From Pseudoxanthomonas sp. (GTDB taxonomy: Bacteria > Pseudomonadota > Gammaproteobacteria > Xanthomonadales > Xanthomonadaceae): a DNA stretch of 39,556 nucleotides. A model generated the notes under the pieces. That model was given only the letters and a program-made list of their open reading frames with translations, was not told the DNA's origin and did not search any database. The position numbers and the translations under genes were made by a program. How positions within the stretch are numbered: position 1 is the first letter of the stretch; every line of letters begins with the position of its first letter. Where the stretch lies: the NCBI GenBank assembly GCA_017745195.1, contig JAGHZW010000055.1:1-39556 (forward strand), written 5' to 3'. Of the stretch, positions 28,311-35,422 are shown one piece after another.

Positions 28311-29224
28311 CACCAGGACGCAGCGGCAGCGGCGTTCGTGACACCCAGCTTGTCGGGATTGGCGACGTTGAACAGTTCGGTGATCCGCTCGCCGTCGGTG
28401 ATCGCGACCATCACCGCCACCAGCACGTTCCCGCGGTAGCGCAGGATGGCCGGTTCGCCGTTGACCCGACCGATCCTCCACGCGACCGTCGCGTCGTGGC
28501 GCCGGTAGGCGGCCCAGAACAGCCGCGCGATGCGCTCGCTGCCGAGCAGTGGCCTGGTCACCGCCAATGCCTTGCCACCGCCATCGGACACCAGGCGCGC
28601 GTCGGCGTGCAGCAGGTCTTCCAGCGCCGCCCGGTCGCCCAGCTGCGCGGCGTGCATGAACTTTTCCAGCAGCGCGCGGTGCCGTTGCGGGCTGACCTCG
28701 AAACGTGGCCGCGCCGCCGCCAGCCGCTGGCGGGCGCGATGGACCATCTGCCGGCAGTTGGTCTCGCTTTGGCCAAGCAGCGCGGCGATCTGCGCGTAGT
28801 CGTAGTCGAACGCCTCCTTCAGCAGGAAGGCGGCGCGCTCCTCGGCGCCCAGCCGTTCAAGCACGGCCAGGAATGCCAAAGAGACCTGCTCGGCCGTCTC
28901 GGCCGCTTGGGCAGGGCCGGGCGCCTGGTCGGCGCGCTCGTCATGGAAGGCGTCGCCGTCCTCGATCCGCGCCGGCTCCGGCAGCCAGGGGCCGACGTAG
29001 TGCTCGCGCCGCGCCCGCAGCGCGCGCAGGCGGTCGATGCCCAGGCGGGTGGTCGCAGTCACCAGCCAGGCTTCCGGGTCTGCGATGGCCGACCGGTCGG
29101 CCTGGTGCCAGCGCAGCCAGGCATCCTGGACCACGTCCTCGGCATCGGCGCGGCTGCCCAGCAGCCGATAGGCCAGCGCCAGCAGGCGTGGGCGGTGGGT
29201 CTGGAAAGGGGCGGTGGTGTCCAT
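28310..29224 (-). CDS. ECF41-type sigma factor with C-terminal SnoaL-like domain
   Basis: A 304-residue extracytoplasmic-function sigma factor. Sigma-2 region (about 8-70: HRPRLLALAYRLLGSRADAED, DAWLRWHQ), sigma-4 region (about 115-172: LAFLAVLERLGAEERAAFLL, YAQIAALLGQSETNCRQMVH) and a C-terminal SnoaL/NTF2-like extension (about 180-304). All three ECF41 landmarks are present: WLPEP (80-84) in the linker, DGGGK (214-218) and NPDKL (289-293) in the extension. In this family the extension replaces a separate anti-sigma factor and tunes activity. ATG 29224 lies just after a matching ECF41 promoter (29233-29259), so it probably activates its own expression. It is followed, with a one-base overlap, by the AhpD-like gene. 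Confidence 0.93.
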   Translation of the reverse strand: MDTTAPFQTHRPRLLALAYRLLGSRADAEDVVQDAWLRWHQADRSAIADPEAWLVTATTRLGIDRLRALRARREHYVGPWLPEPARIEDGDAFHDERADQAPGPAQAAETAEQVSLAFLAVLERLGAEERAAFLLKEAFDYDYAQIAALLGQSETNCRQMVHRARQRLAAARPRFEVSPQRHRALLEKFMHAAQLGDRAALEDLLHADARLVSDGGGKALAVTRPLLGSERIARLFWAAYRRHDATVAWRIGRVNGEPAILRYRGNVLVAVMVAITDGERITELFNVANPDKLGVTNAAAAASW

Positions 29225-29232
29225 GGATCCAG

Positions 29233-29259
29233 GACGGAACGGCGTGTGCCGGTGTGACA
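29233..29259 (-). promoter_or_regulatory. ECF41-dependent promoter (TGTCACA-N16-CGTC)
   Basis: On the minus strand: TGTCACA (29259-29253), exactly 16 bases, then CGTC (29236-29233). This is the consensus I recall for ECF41 sigma factors, and it lies directly before an ECF41 gene. The -10 ends nine bases before the ATG, so the leader would be only a few bases long. Confidence 0.8.
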
Positions 29260-29283
29260 GCGGGGCGGGCGGACACTTTGCCC

Positions 29284-29306
29284 TAAAATGGGCGGGTTTC
29301 CCGCCC
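29284..29306 (+). promoter_or_regulatory. -10 box and GC-rich palindrome before the class I fumarase
   Basis: TAAAAT (29284-29289) is a 5/6 -10 box without a clear -35. It is followed immediately by the perfect inverted repeat GGGCGGG-TTT-CCCGCCC (29290-29306), which spans the expected start site near 29296. Because only half of the stem would be transcribed, a DNA operator is more likely than an RNA hairpin, but either is possible. Confidence 0.45.
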
Positions 29307-29320
29307 GCCATGAGCCAGCC

Positions 29321-30889
29321 GTGACCGCTTCCGCTTCCCCGAAGTCCTCCGCCCCGGTGTCGTCGTCCCCGGTGTCGATCCGCCAGGAGGACCTGATCCA
29401 GTCCGTCGCCGACGCGCTGCAGTACATCAGCTACTACCACCCGGCCGACTACATCCGGAACCTGGCGGCGGCTTACGAACGCGAGCAGTCGCCGGCCGCC
29501 AAGGACGCGATGGCGCAGATCCTGATCAACTCGCGCATGTGCGCCGAGGGCCACCGCCCGATCTGCCAGGACACCGGCATCGTCACCGTGTTCCTCGAGA
29601 TCGGCATGAACGTGCGCTGGGACGACGCCACGATGGGCGTGGAGGACATGGTCCACGAGGGCGTGCGCCGCGCCTACAACGATCCGGACAACAAGCTGCG
29701 CGCCAGCGTGCTGGCCGACCCGGCCGGAAAGCGCACCAACACCAGGGACAACACGCCGGGCGTGGTCAACGTCAAGGTCGTCCCGGGCAACACCGTGGAC
29801 GTGATCGTCGCGGCCAAGGGCGGCGGCTCGGAGGCCAAGTCGAAGTTCGCCATGCTCAACCCGTCCGACTCGATCGTCGACTGGGTGCTCAAGACCGTGC
29901 CGACCATGGGCGCCGGCTGGTGCCCGCCGGGCATGCTCGGCATCGGCATCGGCGGCACCGCCGAGAAGGCGATGCTGCTGGCCAAGGAAGCGCTGATGGA
30001 GCCGATCGACATCGTCGACCTCAAGGCCCGCGGCGCATCCAACCGGGTCGAGGAGCTGCGCATCGAGTTGTACGACAAGGTCAACGCGCTGGGCATCGGC
30101 GCGCAGGGCCTGGGCGGCCTGACCACCGTGCTCGACATCAAGATCAAGGATTACCCGACCCACGCGGCCAACCTGCCGGTCGCGCTGATCCCGAACTGCG
30201 CGGCGACCCGCCATGCGCACTTCACCCTCGACGGCAGCGGCCCGGTCGCGCTGGATCCGCCGTCGCTGGACGACTGGCCGAAGCTGACCTACAACCCGCA
30301 GAACGCGCGCCGCGTGAACCTGGACACGATCACCCGCGAGGAGGTGGCCACGTTCAAGCCGGGCGAGGTGCTGCTGCTCAGCGGCAAGCTGCTGACCGGC
30401 CGCGACGCCGCGCACAAGCGCATGGTCGACATGCTCAACAGGGGCGAGAAGCTGCCGGTCGATTTCACCGACCGCTTCATCTACTACGTCGGTCCGGTCG
30501 ATCCGGTGCGCGACGAAGTGGTCGGCCCGGCCGGCCCGACCACCGCCACGCGCATGGACAAGTTCACCCGGCAGATGCTCGAACAGACCGGCCTGCTGGG
30601 CATGGTCGGCAAGTCCGAGCGTGGCGACCTGGCGATCGATGCGATCCGCGACAACAAGGCCGTGTACCTGATGGCCGTGGGTGGTTCGGCCTACCTGGTG
30701 TCCAAGGCGATCAAGGCGTCGAAGGTGCTGGCGTTCGAGGACCTGGGCATGGAGGCGATCTACGAGTTCGAGGTCAAGGACATGCCGGTGACCGTGGCCG
30801 TGGATTCGGCCGGCGAATCGGTGCACAAGACCGGCCCGAAGGAATGGCAGGCGCGCATTGCCGGGATCCCGGTGGTGGTCGAGGCCTGA
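29321..30889 (+). CDS. Class I fumarate hydratase (4Fe-4S)
   Basis: A 522-residue TCA-cycle enzyme that interconverts fumarate and malate using an oxygen-sensitive 4Fe-4S cluster. Cluster cysteines are in ICQDTG (Cys82), GWCPPGMLG and IPNCAATRHAHF. C-terminal beta-domain landmarks are LLSGKLLTGRDAAHKRM, DRFIYYVGPVDPVRDE and VGPAGPTTATRMD. It is a single-chain enzyme like FumA/FumB but unrelated to the fumC product at the left edge. The start is uncertain: GTG 29321 is the first in-frame start after the likely -10, while GTG 29357 and GTG 29372 (VSIRQEDLIQSVADAL) would remove a Ser/Ala/Pro-rich extension of 12-17 residues. No ribosome site is clear for any. A strong terminator follows. Confidence 0.93.
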   Translation: MTASASPKSSAPVSSSPVSIRQEDLIQSVADALQYISYYHPADYIRNLAAAYEREQSPAAKDAMAQILINSRMCAEGHRPICQDTGIVTVFLEIGMNVRWDDATMGVEDMVHEGVRRAYNDPDNKLRASVLADPAGKRTNTRDNTPGVVNVKVVPGNTVDVIVAAKGGGSEAKSKFAMLNPSDSIVDWVLKTVPTMGAGWCPPGMLGIGIGGTAEKAMLLAKEALMEPIDIVDLKARGASNRVEELRIELYDKVNALGIGAQGLGGLTTVLDIKIKDYPTHAANLPVALIPNCAATRHAHFTLDGSGPVALDPPSLDDWPKLTYNPQNARRVNLDTITREEVATFKPGEVLLLSGKLLTGRDAAHKRMVDMLNRGEKLPVDFTDRFIYYVGPVDPVRDEVVGPAGPTTATRMDKFTRQMLEQTGLLGMVGKSERGDLAIDAIRDNKAVYLMAVGGSAYLVSKAIKASKVLAFEDLGMEAIYEFEVKDMPVTVAVDSAGESVHKTGPKEWQARIAGIPVVVEA

Positions 30890-30903
30890 CCTTCCGCATG
30901 CTT

Positions 30904-30936
30904 GAGAAGCCGGCTCAGCGCCGGCTTCTTTTTTTC
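30904..30936 (+). terminator. Intrinsic terminator after the class I fumarase gene
   Basis: AGAAGCCGGC, loop TCAGC, GCCGGCTTCT: a ten-base-pair stem followed by a run of T (30929-30935). It lies 15 bases after the fumarase stop and before the glutathione transferase gene. Confidence 0.9.
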
Positions 30937-30969
30937 CCCCCAACTCGTCCGCGCGCAGGAGTCCCCCCG

Positions 30970-31605
30970 ATGTCCGTCGTCCTCTACGGTTCACAGAGCA
31001 CCGCTTCGCTGGTCGTGCACTGGCTGCTGATCGAGCTCGGGATCGAGCACGAACTGCACCAGCTCGATTTCGACCGGCGCGAGCAGAAGTCGCCCGAATA
31101 CCTGGCGATCAATCCGCAGGGCAGGGTGCCGACGTTGCTGATCGACGGACAGGTGCTGACCGAGTCGGCGGCAATCGCGATGCACCTGGCCGACCTGCAT
31201 CCGCAGGCGAAGCTGGCACCCGCCGTCGGCACGCCGGAGCGCGCCGCCTATTACCGCTGGATGTTCTTCTGCGCCTACACGCTGATGCCGGCCTACCGCA
31301 GTTGGTTCTACGCGGACGAACCGGCCGGCGAGGCACACGCCGACGAGGTCAAGGCGCGCGCACGCCAGCAGATCGAGGCCGCCTGGCAGCAGGTCACCGA
31401 CCACCTCGAGCGCAACGGGCCGTATCTGCTGGGCGCTGACCTGTCGGCCGTGGATTTCGTCCTGACCATGCTGATGCGCTGGTCGCGCAACATGCCCAAG
31501 CCGACCGACGGCTGGCCGGTCCTGCGCGATTTCGCCCGGCGGATGAAGGATCGCCCCTCGTTTGCCGAGGTCTACCGGCGCGAGGGCATCGACGACTGGA
31601 CCTGA
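30970..31605 (+). CDS. Glutathione S-transferase family protein
   Basis: A 211-residue cytoplasmic protein. The thioredoxin-like N-terminal domain (MSVVLYGSQSTASLVVHWLL, INPQGRVPTLLIDGQVLTES with the cis-Pro and the Glu-Ser glutathione-binding pair at about 66-67) is followed by the all-helical C-terminal domain (YLLGADLSAVDFVLTMLMRW with the N-capping box). A Ser in the GSQSTAS segment probably acts as the thiol-activating residue. The start has AGGAG nine bases upstream. Physiological substrate unknown. It is separated from the fumarase by a terminator and converges with the ArsC-like gene. Confidence 0.9.
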   Translation: MSVVLYGSQSTASLVVHWLLIELGIEHELHQLDFDRREQKSPEYLAINPQGRVPTLLIDGQVLTESAAIAMHLADLHPQAKLAPAVGTPERAAYYRWMFFCAYTLMPAYRSWFYADEPAGEAHADEVKARARQQIEAAWQQVTDHLERNGPYLLGADLSAVDFVLTMLMRWSRNMPKPTDGWPVLRDFARRMKDRPSFAEVYRREGIDDWT

Positions 31606-31614
31606 GCGTCCAGC

Positions 31615-32037
31615 TCAGCGCAACTGCTGCCCCTGCGCATCCACCACCGGTTCGCCATCCTCCTTGGCGAAGGCGCCGCGCTGCGGCCGCGGGAGGATGT
31701 CGAGCACGCGTTCGGACGGCCGGCACAGGCGCGTGCCCAGTGGCGTACTCACCACCGGGCGATTGATCAGTACCGGATGGGCCAGCATCGCCTCGATCAG
31801 AACCGCGTCATCGGCGTCGCCCAGGCCGAGTTCGGCGTACAGCGATTCCTTCTGCCGGACCAGTTCGCGTGCCGGCACCTGCATCCGCGCCAGGGCTGCT
31901 TCCAGCGTGGCGCGGTCCGGCGGCGACTGCAGATAGTCGACGATGTGCGGCTCGATCCCGGCGTTGCGGATCAGGCCCAGCACGTTGCGCGAGGTGCCGC
32001 AGCGCGGGTTGTGCCAGAGGGTGGCCTCGCTGGCCAT
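31615..32037 (-). CDS. ArsC family (glutaredoxin-type) reductase
   Basis: A 140-residue protein of the thioredoxin-fold ArsC family, which reduces arsenate using glutathione/glutaredoxin. Seen: the active loop HNPRCGTSRN with Cys13, then the helical insert (QSPPDRATLEAALARMQVP), KESLYAELGL, and HPVLINRPVVSTPLGTRLCRPSERVLDIL with the conserved Arg residues that bind the oxyanion. I chose ATG 32037 (MASEATLW), whose first base overlaps the phospholipase stop (TGATG); ATG 32046 would add three residues. No ars regulator or efflux gene is nearby, so the true role could be the general ArsC-like/YfgD type rather than arsenic resistance. Confidence 0.9.
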   Translation of the reverse strand: MASEATLWHNPRCGTSRNVLGLIRNAGIEPHIVDYLQSPPDRATLEAALARMQVPARELVRQKESLYAELGLGDADDAVLIEAMLAHPVLINRPVVSTPLGTRLCRPSERVLDILPRPQRGAFAKEDGEPVVDAQGQQLR

Positions 32038-33227
32038 CAGAACCACTCCAGCAAGGCGAAGCCGACGCCGACATAGGTGGCCTTGTGGTTGTAGTCGATC
32101 AGGCTTTCGCCGTAACCGTCGAACACCTGCACGTGGCCGCGCAGCAGGTTGTTGATCGGGAAGCCCCAGTCGAACTGCAGCGAGCCGTGTGCGCGGTCGC
32201 CACCACGCAGCGAGTGGCGTGCGGTCAGCGACAGCTCGTGGCCGTTGCGGTTGTAGACCAGCAGGGCGTCGCCGCGACCGACGTAGTCCTCGATGTCGGC
32301 ATTGTTGTCATCGGCCGCGTCCTCCTTGACCCGGTACCAGGGGCGCACGACGAAGGCCCAGTTCTCGCGGTCCAGGCCGACGTTGAGCATGACCCGGTTC
32401 CAGCTGCGCGAGAGCGGGTCGCCGCGGCCGTTGGACTGGTGGTTGAAGCTGATCCCGGTCATCCGCCCGTTCCAGCCGAGCAGGCTGTAGCTGTTGCGGA
32501 ACAGCAGCATCACTTCCGGCTCGTAGTTGGTCTCGCGGAACGGGCGGGAGATCTCCGCGTTGTAGACCTGCCAGCGCGAGCTCTGGGTGTAACCGGCCCA
32601 GATGTCGCCGTTGTCGCCGAACAGGTTCTCCGCCAGCTTGGTCTTGAAGCTGATCTGGAACTTGGCTTCGATGTTGTCGAGGTGCTGCGGATCGGTGACG
32701 GTGTTGTTCGGGTTGGGCGAGCTGGGCGTCTCGTTGACGCTGCTGGTCCAGAAAGCGGGCAGCAGGTAGACCGGTTTGTACGCGCGGAACTGGAAGATGC
32801 CCAGCTTGGAGTCCCTGGCCAGCTCCCAGCGGCTGTCGAGCAGGGAGCCGCGGCCGGCATTGGCGATCGCCTCGCGCGCGGCGGCGTCGCTGGCCAGGTC
32901 GTCATGGCTGAACAGTTCGCTGGTGCGCTGGCGGGCGCGGTCGGCGGCGGTGGCATCGGCCGGCAACGCGGCGGCGCGCTGTTCGGCCCGGTCCTGCCTG
33001 ACCTGCGCCTGGGCCTGGCGGGCGATCTCGTCGGCCTGTTGGGTCGGCTGAGCGACATGGCCATACACGGCGTCATAGCAGGCAAGGCGCAGGGCATCGG
33101 TGGCGATGGCCCGGCAGGCCTCGGCGGACGCGGGACGGGAGGTGATCTCCTGGGCAGCGACGGGCGCTGCGGCCATACTGCCGAGCAACATGCACCACAG
33201 GGGATTCAAGGGGGGGGAAGGGGACAC
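32037..33227 (-). CDS. pldA: Outer membrane phospholipase A with N-terminal extension
   Basis: A 396-residue outer-membrane enzyme that cleaves acyl chains from phospholipids misplaced in the outer leaflet. The start is GTG 33227, with GGGAGA upstream; it gives a signal peptide ending near PVAAQ. Residues about 27-125 are an extra segment: a CRAIATDALRLACYDAVYG two-cysteine motif followed by a Gln/Ala/Arg-rich, probably coiled, stretch. The 12-strand barrel region follows (FQFRAYKPVYLLPAFW onward) with the catalytic FNHQSNGRGDPLSRSWNR: His263, Ser265 and Asn277 reproduce the E. coli His142/Ser144/Asn156 spacing. It ends in aromatic Phe (LLEWF). An eight-C run lies in codons 4-6. It is coupled to the ArsC-like gene. 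Confidence 0.93.
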   Translation of the reverse strand: MSPSPPLNPLWCMLLGSMAAAPVAAQEITSRPASAEACRAIATDALRLACYDAVYGHVAQPTQQADEIARQAQAQVRQDRAEQRAAALPADATAADRARQRTSELFSHDDLASDAAAREAIANAGRGSLLDSRWELARDSKLGIFQFRAYKPVYLLPAFWTSSVNETPSSPNPNNTVTDPQHLDNIEAKFQISFKTKLAENLFGDNGDIWAGYTQSSRWQVYNAEISRPFRETNYEPEVMLLFRNSYSLLGWNGRMTGISFNHQSNGRGDPLSRSWNRVMLNVGLDRENWAFVVRPWYRVKEDAADDNNADIEDYVGRGDALLVYNRNGHELSLTARHSLRGGDRAHGSLQFDWGFPINNLLRGHVQVFDGYGESLIDYNHKATYVGVGFALLEWF

Positions 33228-33267
33228 GTCGGATCTCCCGAGGGGGGCGATGGGGCCGGCGGAAAGG

Positions 33268-33753
33268 TCAGACGAACCAGGCCAGCACGAACAGCCCGAC
33301 CATGGCGAAGGCCAGGGCCAGCTTCAGCACCGTGCCGAGGAGCAGGCCCAGCCAGGTGGCAAGGCCGACGTGGGTGGCACGGCGCAGGGTCCGCGTATGC
33401 CACAGCTCGCCCAGCATGGCGCCGAGGAACGGCCCGGCCAGCAGGCCCACCGGGCCGAAGAACAGCCCGACCAGCGTACCCAGGGCCGCGCCCCAGATCG
33501 CGAGCGGCCCCGCGCCGACCCGCTTGGCTCCGGCCGCCGTGGCGATGAAGTCGGCGACCAGCGAAAGCAGGGTCAACAGCCCGAGCACGACCAGCGGAAC
33601 GGCGCCGATCCGCTGGAAATCGCCAGCCCAGGCCGCCAGCAGCATGCCGGCGAAGACCAGCGGCAACCCCGGCAGCGCGGGCAGGACCACCCCCGCCAGT
33701 CCGACCAGGACCAGCACCGCGGCGAGGGTGTACCAGAACAGGGTGGGGTCCAT
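33268..33753 (-). CDS. DUF456 family membrane protein
   Basis: A 161-residue inner-membrane protein of unknown function. Seen: MDPTLFWYTLAAVLVLVGLAG, the conserved PALPGLPLVFAGMLLAAW, a second hydrophobic pair around LVVLGLLTLLSLVADFIATA, a Gly-rich FFGPVGLLAGPFLGAMLGEL block and a final segment KLALAFAMVGLFVLAWF. The proline/glycine-rich 'LPGLPL' and 'GPVGLLAGPFLGA' blocks are the DUF456 hallmarks. AAGGA lies about 13 bases before ATG 33753. It is 40 bases upstream of pldA on the same strand and divergent from the cold-shock gene. Confidence 0.87.
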   Translation of the reverse strand: MDPTLFWYTLAAVLVLVGLAGVVLPALPGLPLVFAGMLLAAWAGDFQRIGAVPLVVLGLLTLLSLVADFIATAAGAKRVGAGPLAIWGAALGTLVGLFFGPVGLLAGPFLGAMLGELWHTRTLRRATHVGLATWLGLLLGTVLKLALAFAMVGLFVLAWFV

Positions 33754-33992
33754 CGGAACGTCCTTTTCCGGGGTGGCCGGCAAGTCCTTGCCATGATTGC
33801 ATTTCCCCTGGACGAGGGGTAATTTTGGGGCCGCTGCGCTTGGCAAGGTCACCGGGAACCGTGGCCTGAGCGGTAGGTCCTGAGTGTGATGGTGTTGGTC
33901 CGCTCCATCGATGCACCTCGCGTACTCCTTGCAACCAGCCGCCGTGGCAACGGCGTAACCACCACCCAGCAAAGTTCGAGGAGTCAGCAGTA

Positions 33993-34202
33993 ATGGCAGA
34001 GCGCGAGACGGGCACCGTGAAGTGGTTCAACGATGCCAAAGGATTCGGTTTCATCAGCCGCGAGAATGGCGAGGACGTGTTCGTCCATTTCCGTGCCATC
34101 CAGATGCAGGGCTTCAAGAGCCTGAAGGAAGGCCAGAAGGTCAGCTTCACCGTCGTGCAGGGCCAGAAGGGCCTGCAGGCGGACGCTGTCCAGGCCGCCT
34201 GA
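33993..34202 (+). CDS. CspA-family cold-shock protein
   Basis: A 69-residue single-domain nucleic-acid-binding protein, an RNA chaperone. Seen: [15 protein letters not shown] with RNP1 KGFGFI (16-21), RNP2 VFVHF (29-33) and the final [10 protein letters not shown]. Length is normal. GAGGAG lies 11-16 bases before the ATG. Upstream are 239 bases shared with the divergent DUF456 gene; a long 5' leader of the kind that gives cold-shock control would fit, but I could not fix the promoter. A strong terminator follows. Confidence 0.96.
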   Translation: MAERETGTVKWFNDAKGFGFISRENGEDVFVHFRAIQMQGFKSLKEGQKVSFTVVQGQKGLQADAVQAA

Positions 34203-34229
34203 AGCACTGCTCCAACCGCTGTACACCGG

Positions 34230-34262
34230 AACGGCCCGCCAGCAGCGGGCCGTTCTTTTTTT
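34230..34262 (+). terminator. Intrinsic terminator after the cold-shock gene
   Basis: AACGGCCCGC, loop CAGCA, GCGGGCCGTT: a ten-base-pair perfect stem followed by C and seven T. It ends the cold-shock message 28 bases after its stop and lies between convergent genes. Confidence 0.9.
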
Positions 34263-34278
34263 CCGCCCGGCGTCCGGG

Positions 34279-34770
34279 TCAGCGGATCACGACCTTGCCG
34301 TTGACCACGCGCACGTAGGTGTTCTCCCGCACGCCGCCGAGGTCGTGCTGGTTGATCACCACGGTGCGGCCATCGTCCATGCGCACGTGGATGTCGTAGG
34401 TGTCGCCGGTGGTGCGGTTCTGGATCGCGTTGCCGGCCACGGCACCGGCGGCGGCGCCCGCGGCGGCTGACACGTTCTGGTTGCCCTTGCTGCCGCCGGT
34501 GTGCGCGGAGATCTCGTGGCCGGCCACCGCGCCGACGATGCCGCCGAGGATCGCGCCGGTCGCCGAAGGCGCGCTGCGCCCGGAGGGGATCACGTCGATC
34601 CGGGTGACCAGGCCGCAATCGGCGCAGCTGGCCTGCGAGGGATACGAGGTCGACGACGGATAGGAAGAGCCGTAGTTGGGCGAGGTGGTGCTGCATGCGG
34701 CCAGGGCCAGCATGCCCACTGCGGCCAGTCCGAGCATTCGAGGGGAGGGGGAGTGCTTCTGCATCATCAT
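34279..34770 (-). CDS. Glycine-zipper outer-membrane lipoprotein (17-kDa antigen/SlyB type)
   Basis: A 163-residue predicted lipoprotein. The start is one of three tandem ATG codons (34770, 34767, 34764), with AGGAGA just upstream. The signal peptide ends in lipobox LAAC (MLGLAAVGMLALAACSTT). After a Ser/Tyr/Pro-rich linker and a CADCGLVTRIDVIPSG block comes the glycine-zipper 2TM domain: ATGAILGGIVGAVAGHEISA and AAAGAAAGAVAGNAIQNR. The C-terminus (YDIHVRMDDGRTVVINQ, VRVVNGKVVIR) is the small beta-domain usual in this family. Such proteins stabilise the outer membrane. Single gene; it converges with the cold-shock gene. Confidence 0.88.
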   Translation of the reverse strand: MMMQKHSPSPRMLGLAAVGMLALAACSTTSPNYGSSYPSSTSYPSQASCADCGLVTRIDVIPSGRSAPSATGAILGGIVGAVAGHEISAHTGGSKGNQNVSAAAGAAAGAVAGNAIQNRTTGDTYDIHVRMDDGRTVVINQHDLGGVRENTYVRVVNGKVVIR

Positions 34771-34913
34771 GACTTCTCCTGCTGACGGGGTGACGAACCG
34801 GGTCATGGAATCCGTGCGCAATGCGCCGGGATCATCCTCGGTGCGGGTGCGTGAATGCGGCGCCAACCAGCTGCGCACGGATGCGCAATGGATGCGGCGC
34901 CATCAGGATCGGT

Positions 34914-35345
34914 TCAGCGGAAGTCGCGGTGGCAGGCCTTGCAGTCTTCGCCGATCTGCCGGGTCAGCGCGGCCAGCTGGGTGCAGTCCGCCGGCGGGCT
35001 GGCCAACGCCTTGTCGACGGTCGCGCGCAGGTTGCTGGCGGCGGTGCCGAAACGGGTGTCGTCGCGCAGGTCCGGAAACGCGCTCTCGATATCGTTGGCG
35101 AGCATGCGCAGCGACTGCACGCGCGGAAGCGTGTCGCTGGTGGTGCAGCGGTTGGCCTTGGCGGCGCCTTCCAGCTCGCCGGACTGGTGCGCCATCACGT
35201 TCATCAGCGCGTCGGGGAACGGGTCCATGCGCGCCTGCAGCGCACGCAGCACCATCACCGTGCAGATCACGCCGACGACCAGGCCGACCAGGAAGAGGAA
35301 CAGGTAGCGACCGGCGCTGCCGGGACGGGGCGACTGGCTGGCCAT
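34914..35345 (-). CDS. Membrane-anchored c-type cytochrome-like protein (cytochrome c' fold)
   Basis: A 143-residue protein. A single N-terminal membrane segment (RYLFLFLVGLVVGVICTVMVL, about 13-33) anchors a helical domain of about 105 residues in the periplasm. The C-terminus is EDCKACHRDFR, a CxxCH haem-attachment motif only a few residues from the end, as in cytochromes c' / c-556 (four-helix bundles). Two other Cys (RCTTSD and DCTQL) are present. Overall length and layout fit this group, although the usual conserved residues elsewhere are hard to confirm by eye. A TATCAT box lies upstream (35375-35380, minus strand). Possible roles are electron transfer or gas binding. Confidence 0.72.
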   Translation of the reverse strand: MASQSPRPGSAGRYLFLFLVGLVVGVICTVMVLRALQARMDPFPDALMNVMAHQSGELEGAAKANRCTTSDTLPRVQSLRMLANDIESAFPDLRDDTRFGTAASNLRATVDKALASPPADCTQLAALTRQIGEDCKACHRDFR

Positions 35346-35410
35346 GCATGGGTTCCTGTGGTGGTGTGTACCGGATGATAGGTCGGCTGCGGCCGATCGC
35401 GCACCCCCGG

Positions 35411-35416
35411 TAGAAT
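35411..35416 (+). promoter_or_regulatory. -10 box directly before tcdA (leaderless candidate)
   Basis: TAGAAT is followed by six bases (GCGCGC) and then the ATG at 35423. A start site at the normal distance would fall on the initiation codon, and there is no Shine-Dalgarno. The same arrangement precedes the LytTR gene at 26905. Confidence 0.4.
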
Positions 35417-35422
35417 GCGCGC

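Noticed and set aside
29288-29320. Upstream ATG (29288) extending the class I fumarase by 11 codons
   Set aside because: This ATG lies inside the TAAAAT -10 box, so it would not be transcribed from that promoter, and the added residues are not family-like.
33805-33819. CCCCT-GGACG-AGGGG hairpin followed by TAATTTT upstream of the cold-shock gene
   Set aside because: The stem is only five pairs and no plus-strand gene ends before it, so a terminator role makes little sense; left unassigned.
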